Below, piece after piece: positions 1 through 11,095 of a DNA stretch of 64,000 bases. Position 1 is the first letter of the stretch; the number at the start of each line of letters is the position of its first letter. The notes under the pieces are model-generated. The model had not been told where the DNA came from, searched no databases, and saw only the letters and a program-made list of their open reading frames with translations. Origin of the DNA: Tetradesmus obliquus (taxonomy: Eukaryota > Chlorophyta > Chlorophyceae > Sphaeropleales > Scenedesmaceae); the NCBI GenBank assembly GCA_030272155.1, contig CP126191.1, forward strand, positions 10,376,501 to 10,440,500, read 5' to 3'. The translations under genes were made by a program, and so were the position numbers.

Positions 1-246
1 GGCGGCGTGTGCGATGCTGCTGCCACCGCCGCAGCCGTCGCTGCTGCCTCTGCTGCTGCCTCGGCGGCTGCCGCCTGGCGGCCAGAGCGGCGGCTGGGCC
101 CAGCATCCAGCTGGCTGCTGCTGGCACTGGCTGACCGGCTCAGCCGCCGCTGCTTGCGCGCACTGTTGCGCTGTTGCTGCTGCTCCGCATAGTCAAGCTC
201 CTCCTCATCCTGCTCCTCCTGCATCTCCCAGTCCTGCTCCATAGCT

Positions 247-287
<41 letters not shown>

Positions 288-2271
288 TAGGTTGTGGTGG
301 CCTGGCTGCTGAGCCTCAGCTGCTGCCGCCCCACTGTCCATATCCATGCCACCGCCCTGCAGCTGCAGTGGCGCAGGCCGCTGCCTGCTGATGTCTGCAG
401 CAGTCGCTGCATCCTCAGCCGCGCTTGCTGTTTCGCTGCCTGTGCGCTTCAGCCCTCCCGGCTGCTTCACCAGGTGCTGATCTGCTGCTGCTGCTGCTGC
501 CTGCCCCAGCTGATCCGAGCCGGTGGCAGTGGCAGCAGCATCCAAGGGAGAGCCAGCTTCGCTGCCCGAAGGTGCCCCTGCAACTGCTGCGCCTGCGCCG
601 CTTGAGGATGCTGCCTTGGCCCTTGCCAGTGCAGCAGTGAGCTCACTGAACATTGGCTCGTGGGGTAGCTGGGCTGGCAGGCGCATGGAGGCCTGCAGAG
701 GGCGGCAGAGTGCACAAACATGTGCATGTCAGTTGTGCCAGTGTTGCAGCAAGTGTATTGGGACAAGGCTTAGCGCTCAGGTGAACTTTAGAACGGCGCT
801 TAGCACAGCATCTGCCCTGCAACACGAAACATCTGCTGCTTGCTGCGAGAGCAACTGCTGTCCTTGTTGCTGTTAGATCATCAGGTAGCCAACCACTGCA
901 AAGGCATGGGCGGGCAGCTGTACCTTGAAAACACATACTCACGCAACAAAGACTGCAGACAAATATCAGACTGTTCCCTGCCCTGCTGCTCACCTCCTTC
1001 TCTGGCCGCGTCAGCTTCAGCTCCTTCAGCGTTGCAGCAGAAAGCGCGCGGGCCTGCCAGTGGCCCTGCGGCTGCTGCTGCTGCTCATCTTGCTGCTGTT
1101 GCTCTGCACTCTGCTGCTGCTGTTGCGTGCTGTCGATTGCCGCTGCTTCTGCTGGCACCCAGTCGTACGCAGGGCGCAGCTGCTTCAGCAGCTTCACAAA
1201 GACCGTGCTGTGGTCCACATCTGCAGGCAGCAGCATGAGTACGCTGGCACAGGCATCAGGCCACTGGTGGTCGGCTTGGCAGCAGTGCAACAGCTGTGTG
1301 CCGCACGCACATGATGATACATGCTGATGCAATACATAACTCAAGTCCCAAACAAAAGGATGTCGGCCAAGCTAGTACTACACTGCAGGAAAGGTGTGGC
1401 AGTGTTGACCAGCTGCTGCTGCTGCTGCTGCTGCTGTTGTGCCAGGTGCGCTCGCCCACCTGGCATGTACACGTGCATGCCTGCTGGCGTGGTGCGCAGC
1501 GCCAGGCCCTTCCACCACACGTCATCCTGGTGCATCTCCACAGCCATGCCCACCTGCAGAGCAGGTGACAGCCAAGCTGCAAACTTGAGGGCAGCACTAA
1601 TGGCATCTAGCAGGTGAAGCCCTGGCAGGCACAACGGGCAGCATGCTGCAGCTTGCTGCAGTGGCCCACTGTGCTGACCGTTCAAAGCTTTGCCAGATTT
1701 TGAGGTATGGAAGGAGAGCGGGAGGCATGTTGGGATGCACTGGACGCCGCATGCAAGCCCTGTGTAAGGAATGCATGCTTGCTTGCCGCCACTGGCTGCT
1801 GCTGAGAAGGGTACCGCATGCTCCAGCATGCTTTTGTGTTGTTTTCCCCATGCAACTGCCCACAGCACATCTGCTACTCCCCTGATAGGACCTGGCAGTC
1901 CAGCTAGGAAGATCAGGCACTAGTGACAGCCTGCAGCCCCACCTGCAGTTCCTCCCACTGTGCAAAGCGCACGGAAGGAGGCAGGGCCGGGCGCAACCTC
2001 TCCAGCGGCACATCTTCGATCAGTTGATCACCTGTGTCCTCATCTAGAAACTGCAGGGGCCAACACGAGGCACGCGCCGAGTTCAGGCCTACAGCTAGTT
2101 AGCCTCTCCCGCCAAGTGCAAAGCAGCAGCGTGCAGCCAGCGCACCTCCAAGTATTGAACTTTGGCTCCTTCACTCCCTTTTGATTCAACTATCGTTCCA
2201 ATCACCCAGCTGCTAGGAAAGCCCTCCTCAGGCGTTCCTGCCACCTCCACAAGCTGAAGAGGCTTATACAT
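1..2271 (-). CDS. Agenet-domain protein (3' end beyond left edge)
   Basis: Minus-strand gene of at least five exons: 2271-2146, 2050-1943, 1553-1460, 1274-994 and 692 to the left edge; all junctions are GT-AG and in frame. The ATG at 2271 has an in-frame TGA four codons upstream. Residues about 6-64 form a first Agenet (Tudor-like) domain: LVEVAGTPEEGF, W, then LDEDTGDQLIEDVPLERLRP. Residues about 79-140 form a second, with VEMHQDDVWWKG and LRPAYDWVP. In plants, paired Agenet domains occur in chromatin and RNA-associated proteins, so a nuclear role is likely by family only. The tail is low complexity: a polyGln run coded by CTG repeats at about 250-290, an acidic EEQDEEELDY stretch, then Ala-rich sequence reaching the edge without a stop. 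The acceptor of exon 4 (CCAAG) is the weakest junction. Confidence 0.75.
250..290. repeat. CTG/CAG trinucleotide run in coding sequence
   Basis: About a dozen CTG units on the plus strand, read as CAG (polyGln) in the last visible exon of the Agenet gene. Several smaller CTG clusters lie in the same gene, for example around 1075-1130 and 1411-1440; the latter falls in an intron. Confidence 0.85.
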
Positions 2272-3125
2272 GCTGATCACTTGTCAAAACGATCAAATTC
2301 AACGTTAATATGGTGGTGAAGCACCTGACATGGCTTGCACTGCCCGATTTCAAATTCTTTCCCTCCTTTGTGTCTGGCGTGGCTGCGAACTCTCAAGCAG
2401 CACTGCTAGCAGCTTAAACAACGCCTCTTATCTAGCCAACACGTCGTGCTAGCTGCAATACTTCATTCAAGCCAAACGCCAGTGGTGGTTGGGCCATGAG
2501 ATAACAAAACACAGTGGCTTAACCAACCACCGACTCAGAAAGCACCACCACAGCTGATGCGCCTCTGCACAGCCTCCTCAACACGAGGCAGAATGCTGCC
2601 TTGCATGTGCACTGCTGCTTCTCGTATTGATGCGGCACCATGGATGGCGCACACACTCGACATGCCATGTCAATGGCAGTCCCATCATGGATCCTGAACA
2701 ATCGGCAACAGCGGTGCAGCACCGTCGAGTCTACATTCACAATCAAGCAGTACACAAGCAATCATCAGATGTGATCTGCTGTTGAACAGCAGCATCAACA
2801 CAGCCATCTCTTCCTAAGCCCCAGGCGCAGCATTAGGCGCAGCACTGCCGGCAGCACTAGGCGCAGCACTGCCGGCACAGGTTGCAACTCGGCCCAAAGT
2901 GCTCAGATTGCAGGCAACATGCCTGACATCAATTGGGTGATGGCGCCTTGAGCAGCCTGTCCAGTCCATCATCCAGCCCTGCACTGCCCAGCAGCGCACC
3001 GCCAGCAAGTACCTTATCATACTTGCCCCTGCAGCCAACACACGGCAAAGAAACACACAACAGCTCACACTACAACACAGCAGTGCAAGGATATGGCTGG
3101 TGCAAGGATACGCTTCTGCATATTT
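2272..3125. other. Intergenic: Agenet promoter side and LRRC57-like 3' UTR side
   Basis: No protein-like exon was found on either strand. The right part should hold the 3' UTR of the minus-strand LRR gene, the left part the promoter of the minus-strand Agenet gene. A short direct repeat (gcagcactgccggcag and variants) lies at about 2830-2880. Confidence 0.5.
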
Positions 3126-4602
3126 TCACTCAGGCACCTGAGCTGGCTGGCTTCGCTGCTTCTCAAGCAACTGCCACTGCACTCGCAGCAACTCATCCAC
3201 TCCGGCAGCTGCACGCCTGATCTGCTGGCAAGCATGCATGCCGCTACAGCCACACCATGTGTCAGCCTGAATCAGCTTCAGGCTCGCTTGCTGGCCCCGC
3301 CTTCACCTGCGCCGCGCGTCATACTCCGCGTATCCAGGCGTGCCCTCCAGCTCTGCAGGCGTGATGGGGTTGCTGTGCAGTGACAGCGTGTGCAGCGCGC
3401 TGCAGCCCTGCAGCAGCTGGCCCGGCACTGCAGCAATGCTGTTGGTGTCTGCCTGCAGCACCTTGAGCTTGCTGAGGCTGCCCAGGGCGGCAGGCAGGCT
3501 GCTGAGCTGGTTGTTTGACACGTCCAGCTCCTGCAGGGCAGCGCAGGCAGAGCAACACGTTCAGGCAGGCAGGCAGCAAGCAGGCAGGCAAGCATGCAGG
3601 CAGGGGCATGAGTAACCACCAGCGTGGTACAGCGCCATGTGACAGCGCCATAGGGACGGCATGCAGGAGACAAACCAGAGGTTAGGGGTGTGACAGCACA
3701 CATCACGCGTGCTGCTAGTTTAGGTGCCGGCCTGCCCAGGCATAGGTGGGCGGGTGGCAGACAACTGTTGTTGTTGGCAGAGTACTGCAGAAGCTGATTA
3801 ACCTGATGGTGGAGACATGTGCAGCGCAGATGCGGCGAGGCAATGCTACCCTTGCAGCAAGCCTACACACGCTATGAGACTCGACCTCATGCGAGCGCTT
3901 TCAAGGCAACGGCAGTTGCTGCGTGCTGCTGCTGCTGCTACTGCTGGTTCTCATGAACACCACAGGTAAGTGTACAGGCGTCATCTGCATGTGTACGCAA
4001 CATGCTCACCGCAGCCAGGTGCCCAGCTACAGGCCCAACCACACTGCACACAGCCTCACTGCTGATAGCCACTGCAATAGATATGACTGGCAGACCTCCC
4101 TGGGCTGTTGCCCACCCACCTGCAGGCTGCTGCAAGCACCTAGAGCATCCGGCAAAGCTGTCAGCCTGTTGCCACTGACATTCAAAGTTTTGAGGGCTTT
4201 GCAAGACTGCAGTGTATCAGGGAGCAGTGTCAACTGGTTGCTCTGCAGCAGCAGCACTTCAAGCTTCTGCAGCTGCCCTAGCTCTGCTGGCAGCTGCGTC
4301 AGCTTGTTTGCATCAAGCGCCAGGTGCTTCAGCTGTGACAGGGCGCCTATGCTGCGCGGCAACTGCCCTAGCCTGTTTCCTGCAAGTACCAGCCGCTGCA
4401 GTAGGCTGAATCCCTGCAGGTCCTCCTGTGCCAGGTCACTGATTGAGTTGTTGCTAAGGTCCAGGGTCCTGACAGAGCCTGCAATGGCCAACAGGTTGCT
4501 TGGGATGCTGCGTATGCCGCCATCCCGTAAAGCTACAATGCCCGTTGCTTTCCAGTTGTCGTGGCGCCTCTGTGTGGTGGACTTGCCAAAGCAATTCCCC
4601 AT
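3126..4602 (-). CDS. LRRC57: LRRC57-like leucine-rich-repeat protein
   Basis: Three exons: 4602-4120, 3530-3307 and 3216-3126, in frame, giving about 265 residues (animal LRRC57 is about 240). The N-terminus MGNCFGK offers Gly2 for N-myristoylation and Cys4 for palmitoylation, as in the LRRC57 family, whose proteins start MGNS. The family-typical opening KATGIVALRDGGIRSIP follows, then about six to seven LRRs of the plain LxxLxLxxNxLxxLP type, including LDLSNNSISDL, LVLAGNRLGQLP and LNVSGNRLTALP. The last repeats lead into the C-terminal ELEG-x-Y-x-x-YD motif and a basic, Gln-rich helix ending at TGA 3128-3126. The last intron (3306-3217) is inferred: the junction turns ARRR into a helical tail and stays in frame; without it the protein would stop after ARRR. 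Probable membrane-attached scaffold; partner unknown. Confidence 0.85.
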
Positions 4603-5044
4603 CTGAGCAGTCGGCCTGGTGGCGCTACAAGCTGGTCGTTATGTGCTGTGCTGCCGTAACAAAGCAGGCACGTGATGGTTCATTCAGCTCGTTACGGGGT
4701 AGTAGTGTGTTTCAGCTTGCTGTTCCGTTGCAGCAAACGGATTTACGTGGGGCAGCGACGGTGTATCAGCTGTGGCAGCAGCAGCAGCAGGAGCACTAGC
4801 AGCATATGTTGTAGAAGCAGTGGACCAGCAACGGGCGCTGAATAGTGCCTCGTACGTACATATACCATGCCAGTTAAGGCTGTACACTGCTCAGGCAGCG
4901 AATGTAGGCCTGCAGATGGTTGTATGGTGTTGTTCTAGGGTTCCGTTTTAAGCAACGAAGCCTAATAGTGATAGGGGTGCTGCGTTGTTGCCCGACCATT
5001 GCAGCAGATTGATCAATGTTGTAAAAATCTTGAACGACGACGAG
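4603..5044. promoter_or_regulatory. Shared divergent promoter region
   Basis: The LRRC57-like gene (minus, ATG at 4602) and the TLC gene (plus, ATG at 5045) start 442 bases apart, head to head. Both promoters and both 5' UTRs must fit here unless upstream noncoding exons exist. I could not pick a convincing TATA box for either direction. Confidence 0.5.
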
Positions 5045-7482
5045 ATGGCGCATATTGCGATACCAGACCTTGGCTCGTTGGCTTTGCCTCCTCCCCTGCC
5101 AAATGGGCACAGTATGGACCCTATGCGATTCATTCTGCCGGTGGAGGATGCGGAGTATCAGCAGGCGCTGTCTGTGCGCTCACAGATGCTCCAGGTCTCC
5201 TCTGCCGGGGCAGGAGCAGCACTAGGCCTTCCTGCCTTTTCGCGTTTGGACGGCTTGTACGGCTCTTTAGGCTTGATGGTGGCCTTCTTGATGCTACGCT
5301 TCCTGTTCAACTCTTCGATAGCAGCGTTGACGCGCAGACACCAGCAGAGGTGAGTGTGTCGTGCCGGGGTAGTTGAACGAGCTGCTGTTCTGGCCCACCC
5401 TATGCATCTGCCGTTGTATAAAGCGCAATGCGCGTATTGTCATACATAGCGTGCATATGAGTGTTTCGCGAGCTGCCGCAAGTGTGTCGGTTGACATGGG
5501 ATTTGCTGTTTTGCTGACACGTGTGCCTGTTGTATCCCTGCAGCAAGGAGCGGCAGCAGCTGATTGACAAGATAGAAGAAGAGATATGGGTGACTCTTGG
5601 AGGCATGGTGAGTGCCTAGCAATCCTGGCATGAACAACAGTGATCACGTACTGGGCAGAGCAGCGTGGGGCACCTGGCAATAGTGTATCTGCATGCATGC
5701 AGCCATGCGGGTCAGCTGAGAAGACGTCCCTTGCAGTTCTTCGTGTTTTCAATCTGGTGCCCTACCATGCTTGTAAGCTTTTGCCTGCGTGCTGCTGCTG
5801 CATGTTTGTCTGCAGACGCTGCTGGTAGCTGGCTGGCAGTGCCTCTTCAGCGTCAGAGATTACTGTGGGCTGCACAACACAACAGGCTGCCTGCGCAACT
5901 GGCCGCTCATTCCAGTGGAGGCAAATGTGCACAAGTACTACAACATTGAGCTGGGCTGGTACCTGCAGCTGATGCTGAAGCACGTCATGGGTGAGCAGCA
6001 GAGCATGCAGCAGCAGCAGCAGCAGCAGCTGCGCGGCATGCATGAGTCATGCTTGTGTACACATGGATGCATGCTGCTGCTGCACACAGCACCGCTTGCT
6101 ACTTGGTGTGGCTCATCATGGTGCAGTGTCCTTACTTTCATATGTCAGCTACAGAACAGCCAGGATATGTGCTAGCTCGCTTGCAGTCTGAACCTCTTGC
6201 CCCTTGTTGTGCACTCGACTGCTGCTGCATGTGCAGGGCTGGGCTTGCAGGACAACGGCACCATGGGCGCGCACCACCTGGCCACAGTGGCGCTGGTGGT
6301 GCTGAGCTACATGCTCAATGTGCACCTGGTTGGTGAGTGGCAGCAGCTTGCATTACGTGCAGGAGACACGTGTTACCTGGGGTATTCAATATGCGATACT
6401 TCACACTGCACGGCAGTCGAAAGCACAACCGCCTGCTTGCTGCACTGCAGGCACGCACATGCTCTAAGCTGCCAGGCATGAGGCATTGATGCTGGCCAGC
6501 CTGCCGCATTCACCATCTGCCTGCTGGCCTGGCTGTGTGCTGCTGCAGGGCTGGTGGTGTTTGGCACGCTCAACTTGAGCAGCCCGCTGCTGCACATGTC
6601 CAAGCTGGCGAGCTGCCTGGAGCTCAAGACAGCAAAGACGCTGCTGTTCGGGCTGTTTGCGGCAGTTTTCTTTGTGACGCGCGTGCTGCTGTTCCCTTAC
6701 TTCATCCTGAAGTGGTGCGTGCAGCTTGCAGGACAGCACCAGCGAGCACAGTGGCAGCCGGCACAGGAGCAGCTCATCACCAGCAAGCTGTGGCATTGCA
6801 GCACAGCAGCAGCGACAGCGGCAGTGCATGCCTTGTGAAATGAAAAGCAGCAGGCACAGCCTCAGGTGCCTTGCTGTCTGCACGTGTTCCTGTATTGGTT
6901 TTCAGTGGCTTTGAGCAGTTGCGGCCGCTTTATGCACATGGTATGCCACCAAGGTAACTGTCAACTTACCCACTGCCTGCTCCCGCCTGTGTTGCTGCTG
7001 CAGCTGCATGTATGATGCGCTGACCAGCATCAGGGGCATCATGCAGTACTTCTTCCCCTACTGGCTGGCCTTCAACGTGCTGCTGGTGGTGCTGTGCGCA
7101 ATGCAAGGAGTGTGGTTCGCTGCTGTGCTGCGGTGAGTGTCCTATCGTGTGTCTGAAGTTTCATATGAGTGTGGCTAGCTGCTTCAGCCGGTGCTGCCAC
7201 TGCACCATGCATGCAGATCTCTGTGCGCCAGTTTGTTCATGCCAGGTTCCAGTTTGGCATGCGTTTGTGGCAACGGCGGAACTCACCCTCTGCAACAGCT
7301 TGAACTGTGCAGTGATGGCTGGCGCAGGCATCAGAGCTGACGTGCACCTGTGCACTGGGCGTGTTGTCTGTTATGCATGCAGGGTGCTCAAGATTGTGGT
7401 CAAGGGCAGCAGCAAGGAGCTGCAGCGTGAGGTGGCAACAGCAGACCCAGCAGGCCTGGGAGCAAAGCTGGCAGCGCAATAA
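5045..7482 (+). CDS. TLC (LAG1) domain protein, ceramide-synthase-like
   Basis: Eight exons: 5045-5349, 5544-5607, 5737-5772, 5816-5990, 6237-6332, 6549-6714, 7004-7132 and 7383-7482, all GT-AG and in frame, 356 residues. The ATG at 5045 is the first in its frame. Multiple hydrophobic segments are present. Residues about 180-215 match the Lag1p motif of ceramide synthases: YNIELGWYLQL, then GAHHLATVALVVLSY with the His pair at 206-207. The downstream FFVTRVLLFPYFIL also fits. Ceramide synthases N-acylate sphingoid bases in the ER membrane. Odd: the family Asp pair after the His motif (HDxxD) is replaced by LNLSS (233-237), so catalysis is uncertain and another TLC function is possible. The C-terminus is short and charged (VLKIVVKGSSKEL). 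Exon 3 is only 36 nt. Confidence 0.85.
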
Positions 7483-10400
7483 GCAGCAGCTGCAGCAAGC
7501 CAGCAAGCCTGCTGATGTCTATGTTGAGCTGCAGCAGCAGCTGGCAGATGTTGCCCTGGAGCGGCAATGTAGCTGCTGCTATGCTGCCATACATCAGCAG
7601 TTGCTGCCATGCATTGCAGTGAAAAGGTGCTGCTGCACGCAGCACAAGCAAGGCGGATGTGAATGAGTGGTTGGTCACAGGGCAGTTTCTGCAGCTTATG
7701 GCGCAGACTGCAGATGAATGCTGTCAGTGATCATGCATGGTGACTGTTGCAGCTGGTGTGCAACATCCTCAATGCTTTGCATATTGATACTCCGGTGAAG
7801 CCTGCAGCTTCAGGCTGTCACGCAGGGTGCGCATGCATGTGCTTGAGGCTGTAATGTACTTGCTTGTTGGCTTTTGCAGCTGTCCGCTGCTGTTGTGCCT
7901 TGGGCTGGGCAGTGCATCCATGTTTGTGGGTGCTTTTCATCTTCGTGTTTGCTGTTGTTGTCGGGGCATGCTCAAGAATTAGTACAGGGCAGGTTGCAGT
8001 CACAGCTTTGCAGGAAGGGGGTTGCGAGACTGATGCTGAGGGTGTAGCAGTAGCATTCTGTGCTGTGCCATCTGGTGTGCAGCTGAGTAGCAGGGGTAGC
8101 TAGTCATGCTGTCGCTGAGCAGGGGGCTGTTGTGTGTTGCCTGGTGCCTGCTCACGCTGCTTAGAGCCTGAACACACAAGCTCTTGTAGCTGTAGGAATA
8201 TGTAGTACAGTTGTTTTGGACCTTGAAGCTGAGGCCTATGCCTGCATGCAATGGCAGTTGTGGTTTGGGTCCAGGTGGTAGTGTGCTGCATGCTGTGTTG
8301 GCACCCGGGATCAGCTGCATGGTGTGCTGCTATCTGTGGTCCGCAACAGCCACAGTAACACAACCATGCAGGAAGGCTTAGGTGCAAGCGCAGCCGCTGA
8401 AGGTTGATGTTATAGCAGTGGCTTTACTGTACATGGACGCCTCCCGCAGCTTGACAACCAGCTGCGGTATTCACTTTGCAGCTTCCTCGTGTTCTGCAGT
8501 CAAAGACGGCAGCTTGTCACTGTTGCCCGGATTCAGCAAGCACAGCAGGTGCTCGGAAAAGGGCATTGCATATGCAGCAGCACCACTGCAAGCAGTTTTG
8601 GTGTAGCATGCGCTTGTGGTTTGGCTTTGCACCTGGGCATGCAGCTTGTACAGACATTCTGGCTGGTATTCTCATGCAAGGCTTGGCACTTGTTTGTGGC
8701 TCCGTGTGTTTGGTAATGTGGTGTTGGTGTTGCGACCATGCGTGCATGCCTATGCTTTTTGAAGCGGGCTGCACCATGCAAGGCAACCGGGCTTCAGCAC
8801 CGGTCTTGTGTCCGCGCCATATGCTGACCTTTTTGCGGCTGGTGTGTGGCAAGGTTGGGCCTCTGGCAGCCCAACTCAAAAACATGGTTTGAAGTGTGCG
8901 GCGCAATTTCTGCAGGCTCTGCTCCTTTCACCACACGCTGGTGTTGGTGCTTTGTACATATTGCACGCATGCGCTGTGCAGCAGTATGGTGCATGCTTTG
9001 CAAGGACCAGCAGGAGGTGTGGTGGTGGCTCGTTGTACTGCTTGTCTGTGCCATCAGGGTTGTTTCGCAGCCGACCTAAGTGCAGTTTGTGTGGCAAAGC
9101 GCAGAGCATAGGGCATGCGTGCGCTGGGACTCTATTTGACCTGCGTTCCCCTCTGTGGGCCAAAGGTCGTGCAGGCTTTGCCTGCTGGCAGCTCATTTTT
9201 GTCATTGTGGCATGCTTGTGCCTGCCTCTGGAGGTGGCATTTCCACATGTGTGCAGTGCACTCGTTGGAGACCGTTTGGTGATGTGACGTGCGGTTGAGC
9301 TTTGGTATTACGCAGGCGGTGGGCAGTCAGGGTGGGTGGTTTTGTGCTGGTTTCCAAGGGCCGGCCTTACAGAACTGATGTGGTGTGTTGTACTAGAACA
9401 TGGTTATGGGTCTTTTTGGGTGAGTGCTGTGTAGCAGTGCGGGTTGCCCGCATGCATGTAAGGGTGACGCATGCAATTGGCTTTCTTGAGGCACCTGCCT
9501 CTCCTCAAATTTGTGGGAAGCGGGTGTGCATGTGCAGGCACAGCGGAAGCATCGCACGCATGTTGTGGGTTTTCCTCCGCATGCTGCAGCTAATCTGCGA
9601 GCTATGCATGCATCATAACCGGATTACTGCAGCCGACTGCGAACTTGTGACTGTGTGCATATGCCGTGCAGCCTACAGCACTGCTGCCGCAAGCTTGTTG
9701 TTCCACCATGGCAGGCTCAGGCGTCGCCAACTTGCGGTGTTGACACGCACGCCGTGGACGGTCCTGTCGCTGGCATCGGCCTCATATGGAGTACGTGTTT
9801 ACGCAGGGCTGGCTCGCACAATGTCCTACCGGGTACCATGCCGTGCCGTACAGCATATGTTCTTCTGCACAGCCAGCTGCAGTTGGAAAGGTCGCCTGGC
9901 ATATGCATGTAGGGTGCAGGCTGCATGTTTAACAAGAACCCTTGTTAGTGTTGGCTTGCCGTCATGACTGAGGGGCATCCGCTGGCCCTTCTTGCCCTTC
10001 TTCCAGTGAGGCCACTGGCGCTCTTTGCAGTAAACTTGTGAACTTGTTGGGCCGCGGATGCGTGGACGTTCTGGGCACCCGGCAACTGGCTTGCCACGCA
10101 GATTGCCACTGCAGCTGTGCAGGATGCTACAGCAGGTTTACGGCAGCCAGCTCCCAGGATGCCTCTGTGATGTTCGGCTGGCTTCAAACATGAGAGCAGG
10201 GTTACGATCCAAAGCCATGTCACAATTGTGCACAGGGCTGGCATGCCATTGCGCTGCAGTACAGCTGCCGTCATGTTATCATAGACATTAGGCTACTAGT
10301 CTACTGCCAGTAGAACAATAGTAATCTGGTCAGGTTCAGTCGCAAACCACTTGGAGGTTAGCTTTGCCAAGCAATGCCAAAATGCCGTGCCATCAAGGAC

Positions 10401-11095
10401 AGAAAAGGGCCGCCTTGCTGGGTCGGCTGCCAGGTGAGGCAGGGCCGGCCACTTGCGAACTAGAAGCGACTGGCAGTGCTGATGCAAAGCAGGTGCTCTG
10501 TACATCAACAGAGTGGCTCCGAGCGACAGAGTCTGCTGGCACCATCCACACATTCACAACATCACTCCATAGCATGCAAGTTGCACAGACAGCAGCAGGA
10601 CAACCAACGCAGGCGGTTGTGTGCAACAGCACAGCGCTGTATGCATGCGTTGTCCCAAGGAGAAACAGGTGAAGTTTTAGCAATGGCTCAACAGATGCAG
10701 TGAAAGCAGCACCCACACACTGTGGGTTGAGAACACCTACCTACACAAGTGCCACTTTTGCTGCCCATCGCAGGAGCAGACCACTGAGCCCCAAGCACAT
10801 CCGTTTCATTTTTCACACGCCTCCCATGAAGATGGTGTGCAACAGCCTATATACATAACAAGATTTCAAGTGTTGCTGCACAGCACAGAGTGTTGCAGCT
10901 GCTGCTGCAATACCATCAGTCGCCTGCTGTTCATGTAACATGACACCATCAGGCTGCATGTGCAGAAATAATCATCCAGCAACAGGAAACCATGCAGCAT
11001 CCACTAGTGCTGAAAAGCAGCAGCAGCTGCACAGCCTGCTGGGCGCTGACCCGCAGCGCCAACAGTGCTCAATGCAGCTGCTGCTGCTACCGCTG
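7483..11095. other. Convergent 3' intergenic region
   Basis: It separates the ends of the plus-strand TLC gene and the minus-strand anchor-L/PKD gene. Open frames here read as Cys/His/Met-rich noise with no recognisable motif. The plus strand is T/G-rich from about 7.9 to 9.95 kb and A/C-rich from about 10.5 to 10.95 kb, which would suit two long 3' UTRs meeting near 10.0-10.4 kb. Confidence 0.5.
7850..7854 (+). promoter_or_regulatory. Candidate TGTAA polyadenylation signal of TLC gene
   Basis: TGTAA, the usual polyadenylation signal in chlorophycean algae, lies 368 bases after the TLC stop codon. A second TGTAA occurs at 9457-9461, so the 3' UTR could be much longer. Confidence 0.4.

Noticed and set aside
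8808-9967. Long plus-strand frames downstream of the TLC gene.
   Set aside because: The translation is rich in Cys, Trp and Met without any domain pattern, and fits a GT-rich 3' region better than a gene.
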